Of a DNA stretch of 64,000 nucleotides, positions 1 through 9,112 are shown piece after piece. Source of the stretch: Chersky-840 sp963764205. GTDB lineage: Bacteria > Actinomycetota > Acidimicrobiia > Acidimicrobiales > UBA8190. The notes below the pieces were generated by a model. The model did no database searches and had not been told where the DNA came from. It saw nothing but the letters and a program-made list of their open reading frames with translations. Position numbers and translations under genes: made by a program. The stretch is taken from positions 1,612,001-1,676,000 of the forward strand of contig CAVXRN010000006.1 of assembly GCA_963764205.1 (NCBI GenBank), read 5' to 3'. The first letter of the stretch is position 1. Every line of letters starts with the position of its first letter.

Positions 1-14
1 TCGGCGAAGTGTAG

Positions 15-48
15 GCGAACCCTCTCCCTGATCGGGGAGAGGGTTCGC
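15..48 (-). terminator. Hairpin terminator next to tRNA-His
   Basis: Two perfectly complementary 14-nt arms (15-28 and 35-48) flank a 6-nt loop. The hairpin begins 9 nt beyond the encoded CCA end of the leftward tRNA-His gene, so it probably ends that transcript. There is no T-tract, as is common for high-GC actinobacterial terminators. It could also serve a rightward gene lying before the window. Confidence 0.6.
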
Positions 49-56
49 ACCGCCGT

Positions 57-134
57 TGGGGTGACCGAGGGGACTTGAACCCCCGACCTCCAGGGCCACA
101 ACCTGGCGCTCTAACCACCTGAGCTACGGCCACC
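57..134 (-). tRNA. tRNA-His (GTG)
   Basis: The reverse complement folds into a full cloverleaf: acceptor stem GTGGCCG/CGGTCAC, D-arm GCTC/GAGC, anticodon loop TTGTGGC with anticodon GTG, and T-loop TTCAAGT. The base before the acceptor stem (134) is G and faces a C discriminator (60), the G-1:C73 pair that identifies tRNA-His. The CCA tail is encoded at 57-59. Confidence 0.97.
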
Positions 135-235
135 ATGCGGGATCCGGTACCAGCATCCGAACACGCAGGACAGCCAGGATACACGGAGTACGCTGGGCTT
201 CAGCGGGCGGGCCGAACCTAGGCCATCCGAGCCCT

Positions 236-309
236 GCCTCCGTAGCTCAACTGGATAGAGCGGGTGGCTTCTACCCACCAGGTTGCGAGTTCGAGTCTTG
301 CCGGGGGCA
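236..309 (+). tRNA. tRNA-Arg (TCT)
   Basis: Cloverleaf with acceptor stem GCCTCCG/CGGGGGC, D-arm GCTC/GAGC, anticodon stem GGTGG/CCACC around loop CTTCTAC (anticodon TCT), T-stem GCGAG/CTTGC and discriminator A309. CCA is not encoded. It diverges from tRNA-His, and a recombinase gene lies about 1.2 kb downstream, so this tRNA is a plausible attachment site for an integrative element. Confidence 0.95.
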
Positions 310-666
310 CCGAGGAGGTCACCACCGTGGCCGGGTCAAGGAGGCGGCCCCATCACCGCCGGTGTTACACCACCCGCGACATCCCCCTCATCCCGGGGCG
401 TCGCATCCCCCTGTGTTCTGGTCTTGGATGTCGGGTGATCAAGCTCCTCGGGTCAGCCCCACATACCCCGAGCCGACCGGGTGTCGCCGGTGCGACGGCA
501 GGGCCCCAAACGCTCCCAATCGGTTCGAACGTCCCCCTGGCCTGGGATATCTCGAACCCGCGACCGGAGCGGGGTGTCGGTCCATTCGCTGGGCCCCACC
601 ATTCCGTCCGTTAGGGCCTGGCCCCGAGCAAGATGGGGAGGAGAGCACAAACACCGAGAGGTACTG
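310..666. other. No gene recognised
   Basis: I see no convincing coding frame here. A stretch near 545-575 resembles a reverse-complemented tRNA T-arm (TCGAACCCGCGACC), but no acceptor or anticodon stem can be built around it. It may be debris from integration at the tRNA locus. Confidence 0.4.
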
Positions 667-1457
667 ATGATCGACGACATCCGACAACGAGCATTCTCGA
701 TCCGAGAGGTTGTTACACGGATTGACAAAATGTTACACACGCTGACCGATGCGCAACTTGCGGCGATCGACGCCCTTTTGACGGGGGCAGATCAGGAGAC
801 GGCGGCATCAGCAGCCGGGCGTGCACCGCGTCACCGTGAACCGCTGGGTGAAGCACCATCCCGAGTTCCAAGCGGAACTCAATCGGCGACGCCGACAACT
901 CGTGCGAGCAACAGATGGACACGGTGCGCCACATCGACAGCCTTGCGCTTCAGAACCTGGCGCTACGCATCCAGGCGGGCGACAACGACGCTGTCGAGCT
1001 GTGGCTCAAGATGCGAGGACTTGCAGCTCTCGACACGTCGAGGATCGGGCCGACCGAGAGCGACGCCATCATCGAGAAGAAGGTCGAGAGACGGATCACT
1101 GAAGTCCAAGTCGAGGATCAGTTGACAGGCAGAGACGGGGAACCGGACTTCGGCAGTCACACAGTACGGCGTCAATGGAAACGATCGAAGTTGAGATTGC
1201 TCAGAGACCTCAACGAGTGCACCCTCGAAGAGGCGTTCAACGACAGGTTCCGGGACATGCTGGAATCGATGAAAGAATTAGATGGCCCCGGTGAAGATGA
1301 CAACACTCGGATCGCCCGATACGACGACGACACCCCGCTCATCTGCGAACGACGGGTCGGGCTGAGCCGAGACCCAAGTAGTGCACCTTCGCCGTCGCCC
1401 AAATTTCCCCGATGCGATTCACGGGATACTCATGGTACGCACTGCTGCACCCGATAG
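667..1457 (+). pseudogene. Helix-turn-helix protein, frameshifted (small-terminase-like)
   Basis: Three successive frames join into one protein. It starts MIDDIRQRAFSIREVV at 667, passes into an HTH 'DQETAASAAG-VHRVTVNRWVKHHPEFQAELN' (shift near 818), then into 'MDTVRHIDSLALQNLALRI..NDAVELWLKMRGL' (shift near 900). 'TGADQETAASAAGV' followed by 'VTVNRWV' is the layout of HTH proteins resembling phage small terminase subunits. The C-terminal half is charged and not recognised; the true end is uncertain. Together with the adjacent recombinase it suggests an integrated element. The shifts may be mutations or sequence errors; an extra G in GCCGGGCGTG explains the first. Confidence 0.5.
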
Positions 1458-1497
1458 CTGTGGATTCAAAGTGACTCGGGTCTCCCAGTCGCACCGG

Positions 1498-2428
1498 TCA
1501 CAGGCGATCACCTGGGCACAGCCGGCGGTAGGCGTCGTAGGCGCGCTGATCGGCCAAAACGGCGCCATATCGCTCGAGCATCACCCGTGAGCGCCAGCCG
1601 AAGAGCCGCATGGCGTCACCCTCACTCCCACCGCTAGCGAGCCACCGGTGAGCTGCTCCGTGCCTGAACTGGTGGGCGTGGAGATGCGGTACGCCGGCAT
1701 CCCGGCAGCGACGACGGATCATCTGAGCGATGCCCGAATCGGTGAGTCGGTCCCTTGGCCGCGAGCCAGAGAGCCGACGACGCGCTGTGCGAGTGGGACT
1801 TGACGAGCGCTGAGGTAGTGCTTGAGGGCGTCGCTCGTCTTGACGCCAAAGGGAACTGTTCGTCGGTCGGCTTCCCTTGCCCACCACATCGAAGACTTGG
1901 CGATCCCAATCGAGGTCGTCCACGCCGAGCCCGGTCACTTCAGCCAGGCGCACTCCACAGTCATACAGCACGCGCAAGATCGCGGCATCGCGTCGCTGCA
2001 CGAATGTGTCGCCCTCCACACTCTTGAAAATACGCCGCAGGTGTTCGTCGGAGATGATCGGTACGGGCACCTCGGGGACCGAGGGCGGCTTCACGTTCTG
2101 CATGGGGGTGTCGCTGATCTCGCCTTCCTCGACGCACCACTTGAAGAACTGCTGGAGGTTCCCGTAGCGGATACGAGCCGTCTTGGGCTTCCACCTGGCG
2201 AGCTGGTCGGCGATGAACGACTCAATGTGCTCGCGGCGGATGCAATCGATGGACGTGGGGAACCCGGACGCCAGCAGGAACTCTCCGAGCATCTCGACAG
2301 TGCCCACGTAGCTCTTAACGGTCTCTCGAGAGCGATTGCGTGCCCGCAGCGACAGTTCGAAGCCGCGTGCCAGTGCGAAGACGTCATTCAAGGGCAGGAG
2401 CCGACAGCTCCGGTGTAGCGTGCTCCAT
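1498..2428 (-). pseudogene. Tyrosine recombinase/integrase, frameshifted
   Basis: Phage-integrase family site-specific recombinase. The N-terminal SAM-like core-binding domain reads 'LNDVFALARGFELSLRARNRSRETVKSY'. The catalytic domain has the first Arg in 'CGVRLAEVTGL', the HxxR box in 'HAHQFRHG' and a Tyr in 'MLERYGA'. The likely start is ATG 2428, behind a perfect AGGAGG at 2435-2442, in a frame that must shift near 2400 to enter the domain. Three further shifts near 1863, 1800 and 1752 are needed to read VVGKG-RTVPFGVKTSDALKHYLSAR and on to LTDSGIAQMIRRR. The gene faces tRNA-Arg, as integrases of tRNA-inserted islands often do. As written it cannot make an active enzyme. Confidence 0.75.
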
Positions 2429-2455
2429 GTCGGGCACCTCCTGTGTGCTCGGCCG

Positions 2456-2487
2456 GGCCCGGGGGTGTTACTAGCACCGCCCGGGCC
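2456..2487. repeat. Long GC hairpin upstream of recombinase
   Basis: Arms GGCCCGGG+GGTG (2456-2467) and CACC+CCCGGGCC (2475-2487, one bulged G) enclose the loop TTACTAG. It sits just upstream of the recombinase RBS. It could be a terminator, a recombinase arm site, or an attachment core; the sequence does not decide between these. Confidence 0.5.
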
Positions 2488-2969
2488 GTTCTTTGGCCAG
2501 TCTATCCGCTGTAGCGTGGCCCAAGCGCGGGCATCTAAATATCTATCCTCCCCTTTGCGTCCGGCACATGGGTCTTTCATTTCGGACCTTCTCGGGTCAA
2601 ATCCCGGGCGGCCCTCGACTAGGCGGCTCCAGTTAGGAATGTCTTACCTCGCACTGCCTCTGGGAGGCGGGCCGCATCTGGACGCGGCCCGACTGTTCAC
2701 GCTGATGAACGAGGCGAAGACATCCTCGACCACCTGAGCGGCGCACGACTCGGCGAGCTCGTCCTGTTCGTGCCCTACCCGTGCCCTTGTCGTTACCGAA
2801 AGGGGAAGCCGGCAGGCACGACAACTTCCTGGTCTCTTTCGGCTGCGCTACACGGGGGTGGTATCCGTTAACGAAACGATCGGCAGCCCTCGGACCGAGC
2901 CGCCCTTGTCGAGCTTGACGAAAATTTCTCGACCACCGGGCGCAGGAAAGGGCGCGCTCCAAATGACCC
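2488..2969. other. No gene recognised
   Basis: No frame here shows a recognisable domain. A short peptide-like stretch (MSYLALPLGGGPHLDAARLF, from about 2640, plus strand) has protein-like composition but no start signal or match that I know. It is probably intergenic or decayed island DNA. Confidence 0.35.
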
Positions 2970-3641
2970 CTACTGACGCGGGCGCCGGGCGATGATCCAA
3001 CGATTATGGAAAATCGGCCGGCGATCAGCCAACCACCAACGAGGGTTGACAATATCGATAGAGAATCCGCTGGCAGCGAGGATACCCAGGCATTCGTTTT
3101 CAGCCTCCAAGCCGTGAGTCTCGATTAGCCAACGATCGCAGCACGCGAGAACCTCAGGAGCGCCTCGCAGGGCTGCTGCTTCTTGCCCCTCGATGTCCAT
3201 CTTCACGAAGCCCGGACGGAAAGTCTGAGCCGCAAGCTGATCAAGCGTCATCGTCCCCGGACTGCCATCGCCGATATATCCGATTTCGAGGCTCACCCGG
3301 TCGCCAACATGATTGCCGTCTATATTGCTCTGGATGACTGGGGCAAGCGTCGCGTAGGCCTCGACGGTCACAACGCAGGGCGCGCCCAGGCGGGCGAAGA
3401 TGACCGCGTCCAAACCGTACTGAGCGCCCACATCGAACGTTTTCGTCTCTGGAGTCACGAGTCGCCGGAGCCAGCGATTCAACTCAACCTCGTAAAGGCC
3501 GAGATACACGCGAACACTTTCCGGGCCCTCCACGTGTAAGCCCGGCCAGGCCCGGACCACACACGATCCCCGTTTAGTAATGCCGCCTTCGCAAAGGCCT
3601 TCACCACGTCTCGCGCTGCGGCTCACGACCCGAGTCACCAT
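2970..3641 (-). CDS. FkbM family methyltransferase
   Basis: SAM-dependent methyltransferase of the FkbM family (about 223 aa). These enzymes O-methylate sugars or polyketides and are common in surface-polysaccharide loci. The SAM-binding motif I is 'FDVGAQYGLDAVIFARLG', followed by acidic 'TVEAY' and the family signature 'FVKMDIEGQE'. The N-terminal 30 residues look unlike the family, so a start near 'VVRAWPGLHVEG' is possible. It is one of the few intact genes of the polysaccharide locus and is transcribed away from the next, also FkbM-like, gene. The sugar modified is unknown. Confidence 0.8.
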   Translation of the reverse strand: MVTRVVSRSARRGEGLCEGGITKRGSCVVRAWPGLHVEGPESVRVYLGLYEVELNRWLRRLVTPETKTFDVGAQYGLDAVIFARLGAPCVVTVEAYATLAPVIQSNIDGNHVGDRVSLEIGYIGDGSPGTMTLDQLAAQTFRPGFVKMDIEGQEAAALRGAPEVLACCDRWLIETHGLEAENECLGILAASGFSIDIVNPRWWLADRRPIFHNRWIIARRPRQ

Positions 3642-3954
3642 AGCGAGCCTTCAATCTGGCCGTCTAACTGTTGGCCCAATGCAACGGTCCAAAACACGAT
3701 GAGGACGAGTGGCTAACGGTTGGCAGGTAGGCCGTTTTCACGGGGCGACCCTGCTGCTCGATTTGATCCAATCCACCGATCGCGTTCGGTTGAAAGTTCC
3801 TCTGCCGGAAATTCTGCGAGTACCCCCAAGGCCGCTCAGCAGGAATCTCTTGCGACCTCAGAAGTTCTCAGCGTCCGCGAATGATAGATAAAATGGTTAC
3901 ATAAAAAGGTGGTGTCACGATCGCTCCGACCGGGGGACATTCTGCGTATCCGCA

Positions 3955-4708
3955 ATGAGCATGATCCGGTTGGCAACTCGTCAGACACTTGTGAATGTGC
4001 CGTTTCAGGGAGCCACCGTCGTCGCGGACCTCAAGGTACCGCACGGTCTGGGCATATACCGATACCGCTCTGACGTGGATCCCGATTTGTTGCTTTTGCT
4101 TCAACATCTCCGACGCGGTGATGTTTTTGTCGATTGCGGTGCCAATGACGGCATGTTCACGACGGCCGGCGCCGTCACGGTCGGCCCCAAAGGTCTCGTC
4201 TTGTCCTTTGAACCGGCACCCGAGGCCCACGCTGCTCTTCAGCGCAACGTTCTCGGTCAATACTTTCACTCACGTAACCGTGCTTCCCTACGCCCTGAGC
4301 GACGAGAGGACCGACCGCATCTTCTATGTCACCGCCAACGGAGGCGGTCTGTCGTCTTTTGCGCCAGCGGGTCCGCGGCATCCCAATAGTAGTTCAGACA
4401 ATACAGGTTAGACGATGTTCTTCCGCTTCTTCGAATAGCGGACGATAAGTTTTTTGAAGATGGACGTTGAGGGTGCAGAGGTCGCTGCTTTGTGTGGTGC
4501 CCGGCGCTTGCTAAGCGAGCACCGGCCAATACTTCTTCTTATCGAAGTTGAAGACGCTCACCTTCGTCGCCAGGAGACTTCGGCTGAGGCTTTATACACG
4601 TTGCTTGAAGGCTTCGGTATACCCCAACGTCCGGGGATCGAGCGCCTAATGTTCTGTTCGCCCGAATTGAATGCGATGTTTGCCAGCTTGTGCGCCGCCG
4701 GCCTTTGA
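3955..4708 (+). pseudogene. FkbM family methyltransferase, frameshifted
   Basis: Second FkbM-type methyltransferase, readable only by joining frames. From ATG 3955 it reads to motif I 'FVDCGANDGMFTTAGA' and 'SFEPAPEAHAALQRNV'. After a shift near 4250 comes 'THVTVLPYALSDERTDRIFYVTANGG'. A third frame gives 'DDVLPLLRIADDKF' (about 4412-4450) and a fourth the signature 'LKMDVEGAE' and the C-terminus to 4708. All family blocks appear in order with none missing, so only single-base shifts separate this from an intact gene of about 250 aa. Confidence 0.7.
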
Positions 4709-6530
4709 GCAAAAGGACACGTCCAGCATTGAGTACCCACTGGACGACGCTGCGAGCGGTTGTCACATGAAGAACCTGGCGGTCATTTCACTCAGTCAAG
4801 TTCGACCCCAAGGTTCTCAGCCGATCCTCGAACTGCTCCGCAACGCGATATGGGGACAACATGGCCATTGTTGAGTTCGTCTGAGTTCGAGTCGCAGTGA
4901 CCCGGTGAGAGTTGCGTGATAGAACATCGAGGATTGTCCGTCGGCGACCGATTGAGGCGTATAGGATTCAAAGACAGCCGAGCAAGAATCAATGTAATCC
5001 GCTGTACCGTTAGTCGGTCCAACAACAACTGGCACACCGATACAGGGAAACTGTCACTGCAGAACCGAAGTTATCACTTTCACTTGTTTCTACGAGTACA
5101 TAGGTTCTTGAAATAGGCCAGGCACCTGGTCCCTTCGAACGCCGCCAAGAAGGTGACACTGTTTACGACCTCAGGCATTGAAGGATCTCGACCATACCGG
5201 GCAGTATCCGGGTGTGCCAACTGCGACCAGCTCGGCTTGTGGAAGACGTTTGGTACAAGCTTGAACACGTCAACCAACAGGTCAACCCGTTGCGTCGGTC
5301 GCATCGGCCCAGGCGAAGCAGCCTTGGTGTAACAGCGACTCGGTCTTGGGCAAGAGCAAAACGCTGGAAGTGGATTGGATACGGCGACTTTGCTAATCGC
5401 TTCGTCTGATACCCGGACGATCTTGAGAGCATTCTCCGTCCACTCGCTGCCGCAGACTGTGAGGTCGGCCTCTACGCCTGTGAGGCGATTGCTAACTTCT
5501 TTCAACCTAAAGTAGTTCGAGTAGGGCGCCCTGCGACCCCAGCTGCTTGCCCTGAATGCCCAGTTTCCGCTTTCGCCGGAATGCCTCCGCCTCTGCCTGT
5601 CGTGAACCTTGAATCCACTCCACGATAAGCAGTGTTCCCACACGACAAAAGGCTCGGCACCCTAAGAACACGAGGACGTCATAAGGCCGATCGGCATCGG
5701 AGCAAGCAATGGCGTGCGCAAGCCGACGGGTAAGGTAAGAAGTAGTCACGTGATTCAGTACCGTGCGTGCTATGGGGAATTACCGACGCGATCGGATTGA
5801 AACCGAGTACCACCGCGTAGCGATTGGTCGAAGCCGGTATTAGGTATCTTACGAAGTCCCGTCGGATCTACAACCCTCCTCCACGAAGAGGTCAACTTCG
5901 TGCCCTCGGGTCAACAAGGCTTCTATCAAGATGTAATTCCCGGAGGCGACGCTTCCTGAGTCAGCATCTACCCAACCGAAGCAGGCGAGGCGCATAGTCG
6001 GCTCGTTCTAACATATTTTGACGCCTGACTGGTTCTTTTTGGCTGCCATGAGATTCTGGGCGGGCTCACCGATCGAGCCCTTGATATCCCGAGGAGAGTC
6101 GGAATGCGAAAATCTTGGGACGGTGGCCGCTCGGTGGAGAGCCGCTGGCCGTGGCGTACCGGGGAGCCTGTCGGAGACCCACAGGAATCGTGATCTCGGA
6201 ATGCAGATGGCCACCTTTTCACGTAACGTCGTTCGTCAAGTCAAGGAGATGACGAGGAGTGATCTGGGTAGCCCCCTGCTAGATGTCGGGTGCCCACCTG
6301 CAACATCGAGCGAACGATCTTGGTATTTGTCAAATGTACTGGTCCATCGACCAACATCGACGAGCTGGAATAGGGCTGCGCTCCGAGGTCGCGACGAGCT
6401 GGAATAGGGCTCGTTCTGTGCTGCGTTTGACCCAGGAGGCCACTCATCTTGCGTGAATCTCGAGCGAGGCGATGAAATCGAAAAACTAGGCTCTAAAATC
6501 AAAGTGTCGTAGAGTCAGAAGAGGATACGC
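4709..6530. other. AT-richer stretch without a recognised gene
   Basis: About 1.8 kb of lower-GC DNA. No frame gives a domain I recognise. The best candidate is on the minus strand around 5080-5643, where segments such as 'KLVPNVFHKPSWSQLAHPDTARYG' and 'VEADLTVCGSEWTENALKIVRV' have natural composition but no family match. Another is a plus-strand frame at 6018-6407 ending before the GT2. Given the frameshift density of the flanking genes, one or two broken transferase genes may be hidden here. Confidence 0.3.
6358..6411 (+). repeat. 20-bp direct repeat
   Basis: CGACGAGCTGGAATAGGGCT occurs at 6358-6377 and again, without mismatch, at 6392-6411, with 14 nt between copies. It lies 120 bp upstream of the GT2 start. 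It may be a local duplication or a regulatory direct repeat. Confidence 0.8.
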
Positions 6531-7480
6531 GTGTCGAAGATCAGCGTGGTCGTTCCGACTTATAACGTTCGGAAATGCTTGACGAGACACTCCAGTAGCT
6601 CATCCCGTGCTCAGACTTACACGGACCTTGAGATCATTGTCTGCGATGACGTGAGTGATGCCCCCACTGAAAGGGTCATTGCGATCCATACCCCAACGCC
6701 GATCCCAGGGTCGATATCACAAACGCAACGAGCGTCCCCTTCCCCATCAGCAGGGCACTATTTTTATGGGTCTTTGTAGGGCTACCGGCGATTTTTAGCT
6801 GTGCTAGAGGATGGACAACACCTGGGATGCTTCGTTCTTAACCGGAGCTAGCTGCCGCAATGACAGAGCGTCCCGAGGCAGTACTCGCGTTATGCGACCG
6901 CTGGATCGTCGACGCTGCGGGTAGATCGATTACTGTTGTTACCGATCAGGTGACGCAGATGTGGAAGCGTGATGCATTGACACCTGGTCTTCACCGACCC
7001 GCTATTCGTATCGCCCTGGCTGACCGCTCAATTGCCTTGACGAGTGCGACATTGATTAGAAGGTCGGCCATCGACATGTCTGACTTTCCCGAGGAGGTTG
7101 GCGCCAGTAGCGACTTATGGCTTCTATCTCGCGTCATTCGAAAGGGCGGTGGAGCTTGGTATACACCTAAGCGCCTCGCACGCTACCGCGTGCACTCGGA
7201 TCATCACTTCGATCGGAGGTCTGGCTTGGGCGAGGTCGTCCGCGTATACGTGGCAGCGTCTCCTGGACGACGACGCGCTGGTCGAGATTACACGCTGAAA
7301 TTAGTGAGAAGGTCGGCAAGACGCTCCACACCTGGCACGGTGCTCATCAGAGAGGGCCAGAGAACCGAAGCTAGACACGTTTTGAAGACCGCAATCAATC
7401 GCGAGCTCGCCTGGCGTCCTATTGTCGCGTCGATGCACGTGCTCCGACACGACTGGCGCAGCGTGTTATTGAGACGCTGA
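6531..7480 (+). pseudogene. Glycosyltransferase family 2, frameshifted
   Basis: Inverting GT-A glycosyltransferase that would add a sugar to a lipid-linked polysaccharide intermediate at the cytoplasmic membrane face. From GTG 6531 it starts with the family signature 'SKISVVVPTYNV', then 'AQTYTDLEIIVCDDVSD' (the DD of the nucleotide-sugar/metal site). Shifts between about 6680 and 6850 separate this from 'AVLEDDNTW' and from the C-terminal half, open from about 6860 ('MTERPEAVLALCDRWIVD..RRSAIDMSDFPEEVGASSDLWLLSRVIRKGG..RYRVHSDHH'). A further shift near 7240 is likely. Neighbours are a GT4 and a flippase on the same strand. Confidence 0.7.
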
Positions 7481-7654
7481 GTGGTACACGCAACGTCAAA
7501 GGGCGTCGCGGCGACTCACCAGATTGAGAATCGACTCCCGGTGTCTCCTGGCTTGCAGCTGGCAGCGAAGCCAGGGCACTGGGCCCACACCTTTTAGCGC
7601 CGCCGGTGTTGTGCTGGCAGGCGCCGGCAAGGGGGTAATGTCATACTGAATCGC

Positions 7655-8752
7655 ATGCCCGCCAAGCTGAAGGGATCGCTTGATCTTCTCGTCGTAAGCC
7701 ATGCTTGTGTCATCTCAGCGAATCAAGAGATCTATCTACGCATGTTTCAAGATGGTTGTTCTCTTGCCATCAACGTTCCGTCTCGTTGGAAGGATGAATA
7801 CCATAGGGGGTACTTCACACCCTCGACTCTAAAGGGCTTGGAAAGCCACGTAGTAAGACTTCCCATCCTGTTCCCGGGACGACCGCAGAGGTACTTCTAT
7901 CTCGCCAATGCTCGTTCCGTCCTGAGGAATCGGCGCCCTGGGGCGGTTTTTATCGAGGAGGAGTCGTTTTCAGTAGCTGCTTTACAGTGGGGGGTTGCGG
8001 CTCGGTCACTTCGGATCCCATTTGGGGTTCAAGTAGCCGAGAACTTCGATCGACCTCTTCCCAAGCTGATAGCCCGAAATCGGAAGTGGTTGCTCACCAG
8101 GGCCAGATTCGTCGCTGCCCGGTCGGCGGCGGCGAGTGATCGAGCACTGGAATGGGGCGCCCGCGGTGACGTCGTCCTCCTGCCCCACGCCGTTCCCGAT
8201 TGGGACGTGTTGCATATCCCGACCACGGTATTCACGATCGGTTATGCCGGCAGACTCGTACCTGAGAAGGGGATTTTGGACCTCGTGAAGGCGTTTAACC
8301 TAATGACCACTCCAGCTAAACTCTTGTTCTTTGGGGACGGTCCATTGCGGGGGGCAATCGAGCGAAGTTCGTCAGCCGTCAAGGTTGTAAGCGGTCTAAC
8401 TCACGAAGGAATGGCCGAGGCGTACGGGAGTATCGACCTGCTTGTCTTGCCGTCACGGAGCACCCCTACTTGGCAGGAGCAGTTCGGCCGGGTCCTCGTG
8501 GAAGCCCTTTCCTGCGGGGTTCCCGTCGTCGGATCGGATAGTGGAGAGATTCCGTGGGTGATTCGCACAACTGGAGGGGGTTGCGTGTATCCAGAGGGAA
8601 ATGTGATGGCGTTGACGGCTCTCCTGGATGAGCTCGCCTGCGATGGCGAGCGACGGGCGCGACTCGCGCAGCGAGGTAGCGAGGCCGTCCTTCGACTGTT
8701 CAGTGTGACCGCAGTCGCGAAGAAGCTGAGGGAGTTCCTCTCCACCATTTGA
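7655..8752 (+). CDS. Glycosyltransferase family 4
   Basis: Retaining GT-B glycosyltransferase of about 365 aa, intact. The C-terminal nucleotide-sugar domain shows 'IGYAGRLVPEKGILDLVKAF', 'LLFFGDGPLRGAIE' and the E-x7-E block 'EQFGRVLVEALSCGVPVV'. The N-terminal acceptor domain is more divergent. The ATG at 7655 opens a continuous frame preceded by intergenic DNA. It lies between the broken GT2 and the flippase on the same strand and probably belongs to the same biosynthetic route. Donor and acceptor cannot be told from sequence. Confidence 0.85.
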   Translation: MPAKLKGSLDLLVVSHACVISANQEIYLRMFQDGCSLAINVPSRWKDEYHRGYFTPSTLKGLESHVVRLPILFPGRPQRYFYLANARSVLRNRRPGAVFIEEESFSVAALQWGVAARSLRIPFGVQVAENFDRPLPKLIARNRKWLLTRARFVAARSAAASDRALEWGARGDVVLLPHAVPDWDVLHIPTTVFTIGYAGRLVPEKGILDLVKAFNLMTTPAKLLFFGDGPLRGAIERSSSAVKVVSGLTHEGMAEAYGSIDLLVLPSRSTPTWQEQFGRVLVEALSCGVPVVGSDSGEIPWVIRTTGGGCVYPEGNVMALTALLDELACDGERRARLAQRGSEAVLRLFSVTAVAKKLREFLSTI

Positions 8753-9112
8753 CACCCGCCGAGCAGCCCAATCGGGTCATTCGCATGGCGATCCAAGCGT
8801 CGTAAGGCTGCCGCATATCTATCGCCAAGCCTTGCCCGATCGGGCGCACGGACGTACTTGGAAGCATCTGGACCCGCGGTCGTGCGCCGACTTAGCATGG
8901 CGCCTCACGACGCGGATTACGGGAGATCTAACACCATGGCGGCACCCACTTTCCCATACGCCGTTCCCCACGATGGTGACAGCTCTTCGTCAGCCGTCAC
9001 TCGACGACATGCTTTCTGATGACCCGGCGGCCTTGGATTCTGAAGGCTCAAATGCGAACGACCTCACAAACGGCCAAAGGAATGACGTCGACCTGAAGGT
9101 TCTCGGCCGGAG
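8753..9112. other. Intergenic, nothing recognised
   Basis: 360 bp between the GT4 and the flippase. Plus-strand open frames here (8832-9116) have low-complexity, shadow-like composition and no motif. No hairpin or promoter stands out. Confidence 0.4.

Noticed and set aside
540..580. Possible decayed tRNA on the minus strand (TTCGAGA loop)
   Set aside because: The T-stem does not pair (GCGGG against TATCC) and no other arm is found.
2585..2615. T-arm-like string (TCGGGTCAAATCCCGG) near the recombinase, as a tRNA fragment or attachment site
   Set aside because: The loop is one base short, no acceptor or anticodon stem can be built around it, and it does not match the 3' end of the nearby tRNA-Arg.
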